Below are positions 52,066-60,507 of a stretch of 64,000 nucleotides of DNA, piece by piece (position 1 is the first letter of the stretch; each line of letters opens with the position of its first letter). This DNA comes from Blepharisma stoltei. Taxonomy: Eukaryota; Ciliophora; Heterotrichea; Heterotrichida; Blepharismidae. Position numbers and translations under genes: made by a program. The DNA lies in the NCBI GenBank assembly GCA_914767885.1, contig CAJZBQ010000055.1:372001-436000 (forward strand), written 5' to 3'. The notes beneath the pieces are model-generated. The model ran no database searches. It had not been told where the DNA came from and saw only the letters and a program-made list of their open reading frames with translations.

Positions 52066-53130
52066 ATGTTCGAAGGTTTATCTCAAAGGACTAATAAAAA
52101 TCATCTGAAAAACTCTATTATCACCTTCTTAGCCATTAGCTCTTTATGCTTTTTAGCTTATTTTGTTTCTTCAGATAATAGTTTTAAAACTCCGGTTGAT
52201 TTCCAATACAATCTTGAACTTGAAGAATTCAGATCGTTTATTTCAAAATATAGCAAAGATTATAAGACTGAGGAAGAATTTTATCATAGATTAAGAATTT
52301 TCAGGGATAACCTCAGCTACATTCGAGTTTTTAACTCTCAAGGCCAAACTTGGTATATGGGAATCAACCAATTCTCAGACCTGACTCACGAAGAATTCAA
52401 CTTAGCTCATAAGAATAAAATCATAGTCCCTGAACTGCCTATTTCAGATACCACTGAAAAACTGGCTCATCCAAATCTTAAAATGAAACGAAAATGGGAT
52501 TGGCGCCAAGAAGGGTGTGTAACCCAAGTCCTAAACGAAGGCAATTGTGATGCTCCTTGGGCATATACAGCTGTAGATGCGATAGCAAGTCAGTATTGCG
52601 TTTCAGGTCATAACCTTGTCCAATTGTCTGTACAAGAAGTTATTGATTGCTCAGGGTCCTATGGAAATAATGGCTGCAATGGAGGAACAATAACAAATGT
52701 TTATAAATTTGCTATGAAAAATGGACTTACAACTGAAGAGATTTATCCAAATACTGGAAAACAAGGAGTATGCAAAACAGCAAAAGAAAAAGAAACTATT
52801 GCTACTATTTCAAAATATGCAAATGTAACTCCAAATAATGCTACAGCATTGGAATCTGTCATTCTTCAAACGCCAGTATCGGTGACTGTTGAAGCAATTG
52901 GAGCAGGCTGGCAAAATTATAAAGGAGGGGTTATTAGCAGCAATTGTGGAACTAGCCTGGATTGGGCTGTTCTTGCTATAGGATATAACTTAGATAACTC
53001 ACCACCTTATTATATATGTAAGAATTCATGGGGTGATGACTGGGGAGAAGCGGGATATGTGAGAGTTTCTATTGTAGATGGGGCAGGAACGTGTGGAATT
53101 CAAATGTCGCCATCATACCCAATATTTTAA
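52066..53130 (+). CDS. Cathepsin-L-like pseudoprotease, paralog 3
   Basis: 354 aa, uninterrupted. Same layout as paralog 2: signal anchor (NSIITFLAISSLCFLAYFVS), I29 domain (RIFRDNLSYIRVFNSQGQT, MGINQFSDLTHEEF), NEGNCDAPWAYTA with Pro for Cys, and LDWAVLAIGYN with Trp for His. KNSWGDDWGE keeps Asn. The ratio of conserved structural to lost catalytic residues suggests selection for binding rather than hydrolysis. Short leader conserved with the other two. Confidence 0.9.
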   Translation: MFEGLSQRTNKNHLKNSIITFLAISSLCFLAYFVSSDNSFKTPVDFQYNLELEEFRSFISKYSKDYKTEEEFYHRLRIFRDNLSYIRVFNSQGQTWYMGINQFSDLTHEEFNLAHKNKIIVPELPISDTTEKLAHPNLKMKRKWDWRQEGCVTQVLNEGNCDAPWAYTAVDAIASQYCVSGHNLVQLSVQEVIDCSGSYGNNGCNGGTITNVYKFAMKNGLTTEEIYPNTGKQGVCKTAKEKETIATISKYANVTPNNATALESVILQTPVSVTVEAIGAGWQNYKGGVISSNCGTSLDWAVLAIGYNLDNSPPYYICKNSWGDDWGEAGYVRVSIVDGAGTCGIQMSPSYPIF

Positions 53131-53377
53131 TATTCAATTAATAATAGAATATTCTAAATATTGCTTAAAAATAACTGGATTAAATAAGTAGAATTTATTA
53201 GCTTGTCATCCACTTTTAAGAAGTAAGTTGGGTATAAACAATTTGATGTAAAGGCTAAACATCCAACAATCAAGAAAACTCTAGGCTAAGGCTATTGTTG
53301 CGCCAGGCAGCTCTCTTGAGCATGAGTCTTCATATTATAGCCTATAAAATAACCATAAGTAAAAGGTATATAAAATT

Positions 53378-55427
53378 ATGGAGAGCTTAAGGTCTGATTT
53401 GATAAGAGAAATTTTAGAATATCTTGATTCCCATTCCATAATGCAGGTTGCTTGCACATGTAAGAGGCTAAATCAAATTGCATGAAATGACAATTTCTGA
53501 GCAGTCTACTTACAGATCCCAAAGCCTTATCCCCGATATCATTCAGGTCCCTATTACTTTTACAATATTTCTGAACTTCGTGCAAAATTCTACACAAAGA
53601 TGAATTTGGCTGGGAAAAACAAGCAATTTTATTGGGACTGTGCTCATGCCTTAAACAATTTGAGGCCAATTATAAAGAAAGGAATAAGGAGTTCAAGCCA
53701 AGATTATGATCAAGGAATTGAAAATACTTTGAAGTACGAAGATAGCTTATATGGGCATTACTGAAGTTCAACAGGATCAGTAACAACTGATGCTAATGAA
53801 TATTTGATTTATGAGCTTATAGACACCTCTATTGTGGCCTCAGTTCATTTTATGTGCTATAGAGCAGGCTTTCAAGGAGGTGTGATTTATCCACCTCAAA
53901 AAATTCAGATAAAGATAGGAAATAGTGATAATGATAGTGATTAAAAAATTTAAATTACTTCAACGCTTGGATTGATTAGCAAAGCCATTAGAAAATTTCT
54001 GTTTTTATAAAATTAGCTCCATTTTTAAAATGATTTACCTCCTTTATCACAAACCACAATGAGCAACTTCTTTGCCAATGCTGTAAGATTTTATAACAAA
54101 GGGCTCTCGTCTGGCATAATAGTCCTTTTTATTTATCTCCTGTGTGAATTCGCTTAAAGATCTCTCTCCTTGAGAGTGGCAAGTTGTGAAAACCAATCCT
54201 TGCTAAAGTCCAATGTCCAACCTCCTAGCCTATAAAGGAAGCATTTCTAGCATGGATAAAAACTACTGGGAAAACTGAGCTCGATAATTATAAAATTCTT
54301 ACTTTCCCCCTACGTGAGCAAACAAAAACATTTTGTTCACTCACGGAGAGGGTTAATTTTTTTTTCAAAAATTTTAAAAACATCAAATTAGTAATTTTTA
54401 AAGCAAAAAATTAATTTGATTTGTAAAATTTATGTTTTAAAATGCAATTCGTTTAAAATTAAATAGAATTAGCTAGAGATTCCATTATAATAGTTCTCCC
54501 TTATACAGCAAAATTATTTTTTCACTAGTAGAGGGTGGGATTTTTGAACAAAAAATAGTTATTTTTCCATGGGTTTTGTTTGTCTAGAGAGTTAGAGAGA
54601 AGTTTTTCCACTATGACATTTTATATTATTATGATAGTAATTATCATTATTCATCAGAAATATATGATGTAGAAGTGAGAAATAAATATTTTACTGTGTT
54701 GGTTTTGCCTGAACTTGTAATTGGTAAATATATTAAGTTGAAGCTAATTGGAAAGGTAAGTCCTCAACCTGGAGATGAAAAATATTATACAGTATTAAGT
54801 TATGTGCAATGCATTGGATATCCCTTGAAGAGTTTTTATGAAGAAAGCCCATTGAAAGCTCTAAGCTCTACAAGTGAAGAAATAGAAGAAATCAGCAAAA
54901 TCGATTCTGAATATATAAGCACTCAGGCAAAGCAAGAACCTGCAGATCCTTTTATTATTTATCAGCTTATGGCAAAAAATTTACTTAATGAGTTTATTGA
55001 TGAAGCATTAAAAGGAAGAAGTTTAAATCCATTTGAAAGCTACTTTTATGTTGAAAGAGCTTTACAAAATGACACAGAAATTGATTTTGGTAAAGTATAG
55101 AATTAAACAATATTTGTTCAGGGAATATTAATATTAAAATATAAAGCCAAATTTATGCAAAAAAGTATAAGCTGCTATGAATTAATAGGAGATTTATTAT
55201 TTGAAAAAGGCCGTTTTGATGAAGCTCTAGGGATATATCAAGATTCTAGAGATTTTTGAAAATGGACTATGGTACTAGTTAGGTTGGATAACTATCAGAG
55301 TGTAAGAAGAGTTGTTATGATGAACGACCCAAGATTGCCTAAAATAGCAGATGTCATCAAAATGGCTAAAGAATTAGGTGAAATCTATTATCAAAACGCT
55401 AAGAATTACTTTAAGATTGAAAATTAA
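53378..55427 (+). CDS. F-box protein with discoidin-like domain, paralog 2 (fuller copy)
   Basis: 432 aa after a 700-bp insertion and a 51-bp IES are removed. F-box is complete here: LRSDLIREILEYLDSHSIMQ, VACTCKRLNQIAWNDNFWAV. Then YHSGPYYFYNISELRAKFYT, WSSTGSVTTDANEYLIYELI, PPQKIQIKIGNSDNDSNYHY, VLVLPELVIGKYIKLKLIGK, VQCIGYPLKSF. A helical C-terminus (CYELIGDLLFEKGRFDEALG, KIADVIKMAKELGEIYYQNA) resembles a TPR hairpin and is missing in paralog 1. Likely SCF substrate adaptor with a carbohydrate- or ligand-binding domain. Several Trp residues are TGA. Confidence 0.75.
53941..54640. mobile_element. 700-bp composite insertion in F-box paralog 2
   Basis: Repeats ATGATAGTGA (53931-53940) and ATGATAGTAA (54631-54640). 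Paralog 1 has the empty site (AATAGTGATAGTAATTATCA). A MITE (about 54298-54595; left ACTTTCCCCCTACGTGAGCA, inverted TTTTGTTCACTCACGGAGAG) occupies the right half. The left half is unclassified. Confidence 0.8.
55093..55143. other. Predicted 51-bp TA-bounded IES
   Basis: TAAAG repeats at 55091-55095 and 55142-55146. Removal gives DFGKAKFMQKSISCYELI, matching NKAKFDI of paralog 1. Confidence 0.8.
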
Positions 55428-55837
55428 TTTTAAAAGAAATTATTATTGACCTACTTATTAATATTATAATCTTAATTTAGCTATTTTAAAAAGCTGGAAC
55501 GCTGTTTAAAATGCTTTATTTAAAAATAATTTATATAAAATACAAATATTAGTTATAATGCTCTTCATATTTGCAGTAAAAATGGATATTTAATTTTAAT
55601 TTAGAGTAATAAATGCTATTAGCAAAAATCTTTTCGACAATAACTAATTTATCATTTTTTTGAAGTTTCTTCATCTCTAATTTCTTCAAGTTTGCGGACT
55701 AATTACAGTTGTGTATTAAAATTTAAAAATTTAAATCCACAAGACTCAGAGGGAGAATTTTTAGCTTGCAAATAACAAGAAAAGCAAAAAAAATTGTAGA
55801 GCTTTGCATGAATGTAATCTCAGTCTTTTAGCCGTTT

Positions 55838-55972
55838 TTATAAAGGTTAGCTCGTGGATCCGAACTTGACAAGCGGAGCCATATGTGGAGCCTAATGTTT
55901 TCATATCTAAGGGTAATTTAAACCTCAAGCTCGATCCACGAATGAGCCCTTTTAAAAGGGCTAGTAGCTATA
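55838..55972. mobile_element. Foldback element, intergenic
   Basis: Arms CTCGTGGATCCGAACTTGA-like and CTCGATCCACGA-like pair imperfectly with AGCCCTTTTAAAAGGGCT at the right end. The rest of 55428-56425 is AT-rich, with no gene seen. Confidence 0.5.
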
Positions 55973-56425
55973 AAATCTTAAATTTCAGCATTATTTTCTT
56001 TAAAATTTTTGATGAAATATATGATAGTTTTTAAGAGATAAATTTTTTTAGAATTTGTCCAAAAGATAATCTTTATATTATGATTAAAATCATAACTTTA
56101 TATATGAAATATTAATATTGTGAACAATTTCAATTAAATCAATACTTATATTAATATAATGCATCCAAACTTAAATATGGTAAATTGGATAAGAATCTAA
56201 TGAAAATGTTATGGTTTTTAATAAAATTCTGGATAAGGGCAATCATACCTTTTATTTCTCCAAATTGATAAATCCAAGTATAGTTTTACTGCATTATCTC
56301 TTGTTGATTTTCCGAAGCCTTTAATAATATGAATTTAAGGGTGCCAAAATACTTCTTTTATGTAGCTTAACTAATTTTTCTTTAAGTGTTTTTTGAATGC
56401 ATCAAAGCCCCATTTTAAACGAAAA

Positions 56426-57320
56426 ATGGAGTCAACAATATACCAAGAATTTGTAGCTCTATGCCAATATCATGAAATTGTTAATAACTTTATCTCAGAA
56501 ACCATCAAACAAGAAAGTGAAAAAGATTCCAACTATTCCCACTGCTGTGAAGATATCAGAGAGCTGAGAAATAGATTTTCAAGTCTTTTAGAAATGGATC
56601 AATCAGACCTCTTACAAAATGGCATTTTATCTTGTAGAAACCCTTTTCAGCTACTTTTATACTTAGCTTTGAATTCTCAATGAAATTTACTTGAGAACGT
56701 AAATACAGATGATCTTATTGATGGAGTTTTTCAATCAAATATCGAGTTCTTCTCCAGCCAAAAGTTCTATGAGATAATGACCAATTTAGAATTAAACGAA
56801 GAAATTAGATCGTTAATAAGAACATTAGCAATATATTTCTATATCCGCGTTCCTGATGCATGCATTTGGTATAAATTTTTAAAAAAACAAATTAAGCCCC
56901 TTTGCGAGCAAAATTTATCGTTCTCTCACAGGAGGAAGGAGAGTTAGTGTGGCAGCAACCTTAATAACCCTTTTGCATGAATCAGCTCACTTGATACGTA
57001 GATATAGAAGAGATCAAAATAGTTGCTTAATGCTCTCTCCTAAAAGCTGCAAACAAACAGGGATCGAGTATGATTCAGAAATGGATGATTTTGTTGAAAA
57101 TTTGATTTTTGGCGAGAGAATGGAATTAATAAATATCTCATCAGCAGCTTTTCTATTAACTCGAAATAACTGGAATTTAAGCAAACAAGAATTCCATACG
57201 GGACTTAAACAACAATATCAAGAAGGAAAAAAGCAAGGCCAGGCAGATACAAAGGTTGGCAAAGGCAATTCAAGCTCATATATTCATCGTGGACGATGTG
57301 GAATGGCGGTATATGTTTAG
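56426..57320 (+). CDS. HESAH-motif protein (putative metallopeptidase-like)
   Basis: 280 aa from ATG 56426 (MESTIYQEFVALCQYHEIVN). TGA is Trp once (NSQWNLLENVN). After a 52-bp IES it reads ISVAATLITLLHESAHLIRR. HESAH matches the zinc HExxH pattern, and EYDSEMDDFVENLIFGERME (about 40 residues on) could give the third ligand as in gluzincin-like peptidases. C-terminal part KVGKGNSSSYIHRGRCG. The N-terminal half is helical. The catalytic assignment is by motif only. Confidence 0.5.
56894..56945. mobile_element. 52-bp IES, miniature MITE derivative
   Basis: TTA copies at 56891-56893 and 56943-56945. The ends are AGCCCCTTTGCGAGCAAAAT and GTTCTCTCACAGGAGGAAGG, i.e. only the terminal hairpin of a MITE without a core. 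Removal restores KKQISVAATLITLLHES. Confidence 0.8.
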
Positions 57321-57801
57321 AATAATTAATCAAAATTTAAAAATATATATTATACTTATACTTCTCTATTAAGCTTGCTAAATCTGCTCTTATTTTTGGA
57401 ATTTGCTTGAGATGTTGGCATTTTCTTATTCTTTTTGAGTGCTGAAGAATTAAAAGATTTTGGAAAAAGAAAAAAGGCATTTATTATATGCTAATGCTAG
57501 ATAATGAATAAGCTAACTCCAAAAACTTTAAAGAACTGCATAAATTTAAATTAAGCAGCACCGAATTCCAAAATATCGCACATATTTCTTTATACTTGAT
57601 GAAGATTTTAAATTTGAAATGATGTAAAATATAAAAAAAAATTTGCAGGAATCTATTATCACTAGCATTATCCAATTTCAGGCTATAGTTTTTGCCTTTA
57701 AGTTATTTTAAGAGTAATATACTTTTAAGAAATTGTTTAAAATAGATTGATTTTGCTTATTTCAACTAAAATCTGCTTTTATGTGCCTTAGATTTGGCTT
57801 A

Positions 57802-58160
57802 ACTAACTTAGTTTTTATACCGACCAACACGAAGGGGGTTAGTTTGTTTTTTAAAAAAAAAATTATTCATAAATTTTATAGTTAAATTATTTTTTTCGAA
57901 ATTTAAAAAATCCCAATTCAAAAAAAATTGGAAAGCAAATATTTATTTAATATGTAAAATTTATGTTTTAGAATGCAATTGGTTCACAATTAAACAGAAT
58001 TAGCTCAATATTTCATTATAATAATTATGATTTATAAATCAAATTTTCTCCTAAAAAATTGTTATATTAAAACATTTTTTGTTCGCTCATAGAGGGTCGG
58101 CTTTGGGCAAAAATAAGGATTTTTTTAAATGGGTTTCTTCGCTCACGGAGGGGGGAGTAA
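57802..58160. mobile_element. MITE between two genes
   Basis: Right end CTTCGCTCACGGAGGGGGGA with GTAA is clear. The inner copy GTTCGCTCATAGAGGGTCGG lies about 50 bp upstream. Left end is degenerate near TAACTTAGTTTTTATACC. Core has GCAATTGGTTCACAATTAAA. The stretch 57321-57801 is AT-rich; a 63-codon minus ORF at 57484-57675 has no support. Confidence 0.75.
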
Positions 58161-58199
58161 GTAAAAATTAGCTTATAAGTTCAAAATGTTGATTTATTC

Positions 58200-58868
58200 C
58201 TAATCTTGATAATTTTCTATAATCTCCGTCTCATAATTATCTTTCCAGCCTTCCACCACTCTTTCGCTCAATCCTAGTAGCAATGCAATAGGTCTTGGAT
58301 GTCCTGCTTTTAAAACAAGCTTTACAATATCTTTCTTCAGTCCATAGTTTAATCCTCTTCCAGCACTTATATCTCCGCTTGAATCCATTCTTGATTTAAT
58401 TTCTTCGCATTTATTTTGTATATCCACAGTCATCATATTTTTAATTTCACAGATATCCTCTGTGCCTTTGTATTTTTTCCTATTTGTTTTTCGTGATGTC
58501 ACTTTACAAGAATTGAATTTTTCCAATGGTCCGATCTCGTTTATATTTACAGGAGCTTCTTTCAATTTTTTTTTCCTTAATTTTTGGCTTTCAACTGTTT
58601 CGTAACATCGAGGATTTTCTTTTCATTGCTTGTACCAGCATTTTATTTGAGTGTCTGATATATTGCAAACTCGCTTTAGAATTCCTTTACCGCCATGCTC
58701 ATCAAAAAGACGGCAGACCTCTTCTTTGATGTAATCTGGGACTTCATTTGTTCTGAAAAGCTTTCCTTTATAGATGGGCCGAAGCTCGTCACGAAGAAAT
58801 TTGAGTCGGACAGCAAGGTCTTTGACTCGCTCTTTGGGTCTTGTATAAAAGATCCCCCTATGCCACAT
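58200..58868 (-). CDS. Protein with two helix-turn-helix-like units
   Basis: 222 aa from ATG 58868 with one Trp-TGA (WYKQ-W-KENPRCYE). Unit 1 (VPDYIKEEVCRLFDEHGGKG, ILKRVCNISDTQIKCWYKQW) and unit 2 (LNYGLKKDIVKLVLKAGHPR, PIALLLGLSERVVEGWKDNY) have the same spacing: helix, turn, then a helix ending in W. This recalls HTH domains of transposases or psq/CENP-B-like proteins. No DDE catalytic part follows. A domesticated DNA-binding protein is possible; so is a chance similarity. It is uninterrupted and flanked by a MITE 40 bp from its stop. Confidence 0.5.
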
Positions 58869-59989
58869 ACCCTATTCTCCTAATATTAAATTTAAAATCA
58901 TAAATTAGTGAAATATATCAAAATGACAATTAATATCTTTGATAAAAAATTTAAAATCTTAAATTAGCATTATTATAGGTATTGGAATTAAGTTTCTTAA
59001 TTGAGCTATTTGATTAATATAAAATAATAAAAGGATATTTATTAATTTTTATAAAAATGCTGGGGGAGAGGGGATAGGGAGGGGAGGGGGAAAAATTATA
59101 CTGACCACTCTTCATCTGGTGTTTTCAACATTTTTATAAGCCCCCATAATTAATTAAAATTTAATACTCTGGTCATACTCTTTTGAGGTTTAAAAAAAAT
59201 TAAAAAAAAAATTCATATTATAAAAAGATTTTTGAATTAATTGTTATATATTTTATTTATTAAATTAGTATAAGTTTGTAGGAAAGTCAAGGGTATTATT
59301 CATTCAATGGAATCTATTAAGGGCGCTATAGATGCACCAGAAACTAAATTATTCATAAGTATAATATATGAATAATAGATCAAAAAAAATCGACATTGAG
59401 AGAAGTTAGGCGAAAAGATATATTTTATAGAGCCAAAAATTATGATTAACTCTCTGCCCTCTAACTTGCAATAAAGTTTTATTTTTAATAATTTCTAGAC
59501 AAATAGTTTTAATTCCAATTTAATACACAACAAAATCAAAAATTTACCTACAACTTGTTCTATTTTTAAGGGTAAGCCTCAAAGACTCTATTTAAGCAAA
59601 ATTAGCATATTAATCGATAATAAATTATTTTATATTAAAAAAACCAAAATTACCCTCTTTAAACTGGGAAGTTTTTGTATTTCCAATTTAAAGGAAGGAA
59701 TAGGTAATAAAAACACATAAAGTTAATTGATCTTAATATATTTTTGATCTATTATAAATTGAAGAGATTGGTCATTTATAACATAAATTTATTTTCATCT
59801 TCACAAAGAAGCATTAATATATTTAGAATCCTTAAACAAAAAAAGAAATTATAGAGACATATCTCAATATTTTAACATGATATCGAAATCTTGATTAATC
59901 AAAAAGTTAGACAAAATATTTTTCAATTAAATAAATTTTGATAAATTGATATAATGCCAACACATTATATCATACAAAAATAAATTCTC
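58869..59989. other. Long AT-rich intergenic region
   Basis: 1.1 kb without supportable genes. It contains a G-rich tract (GGGGGAGAGGGGATAGGG, 59062) and a solo hairpin of the AAATTGGAA type at about 59651-59703 (TTACCCTCTTTAAACTGGGA with TTCCAATTTAAAGGAAGG). Confidence 0.5.
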
Positions 59990-60377
59990 ACTCCCCCCCC
60001 CCCCCCTCCGTGAGCGAACAAAAAAAATTTTGTTCGCTCACGGAGGGGGGTTAATTTTTTTTTTTTAAAAAAAATTTATATATAAATTTTATAAAAAATA
60101 TTTTTTTCGAAATTTAAAAAAATCCTAATTTGCAAAAATTGGGAAGCAAATATTAATTTAATTTGCAAAATTTATGTTTTAAAACGCAATTTGTTTAAAA
60201 TTAAACAGAATTAGCTCTAGATTTCATTATACTAATTATCACTTATATATCAAAATTTTTTTCCATTAAAATTTTTTCTATTAAAAAAATTTTTGTTCAC
60301 TCACGGAGGGTGGGTTTTTGGTCAAAAAATGGCGATTTTTCTAATGGTTTTGTTCGCTCACGGAGGGGGGGGGGAGT
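59990..60377. mobile_element. Full-length MITE, GTGAGCGAAC type
   Basis: Left end ACTCCCCCCCCCCCCCCTCC, then GTGAGCGAACAAAA and its inverted copy. Right half has GTTCACTCACGGAGGGTGGG and GTTCGCTCACGGAGGGGGGG, ending GGGGAGT. The core is close to that at 22561. All four motif copies are intact, so this looks like a recent insertion. Confidence 0.88.
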
Positions 60378-60489
60378 CAAAAAAGACAGGATATATCTAC
60401 AAAAAGCCTCAGAATCTAGATTTAAATTTGATTTTCGTAATTCAGATCCAACCGCAGACCAGACTGACAAAAATATATCCAACCAAGAT
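60378..60489 (+). CDS. Possible coding fragment next to a MITE
   Basis: Directly after the MITE a plus frame reads KKDRIYLQKASESRFKFDFR to NISNQD and TAA. It looks protein-like but has no start. Upstream of the MITE only MPTHYIIQK is open. It may be a tiny gene split by the MITE, or chance. Low confidence. Confidence 0.25.
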
Positions 60490-60507
60490 TAAAATGTTTA
60501 TTGCAAG

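Noticed and set aside
57484-57675. 63-codon minus ORF
   Set aside because: AT-rich composition (Phe/Ile/Lys/Asn), no homology impression, no start context.
59062-59090. G-rich tract as telomere repeat
   Set aside because: Irregular (GGGGGAGAGGGGATAGGG...) and only about 30 bp long; no tandem unit.
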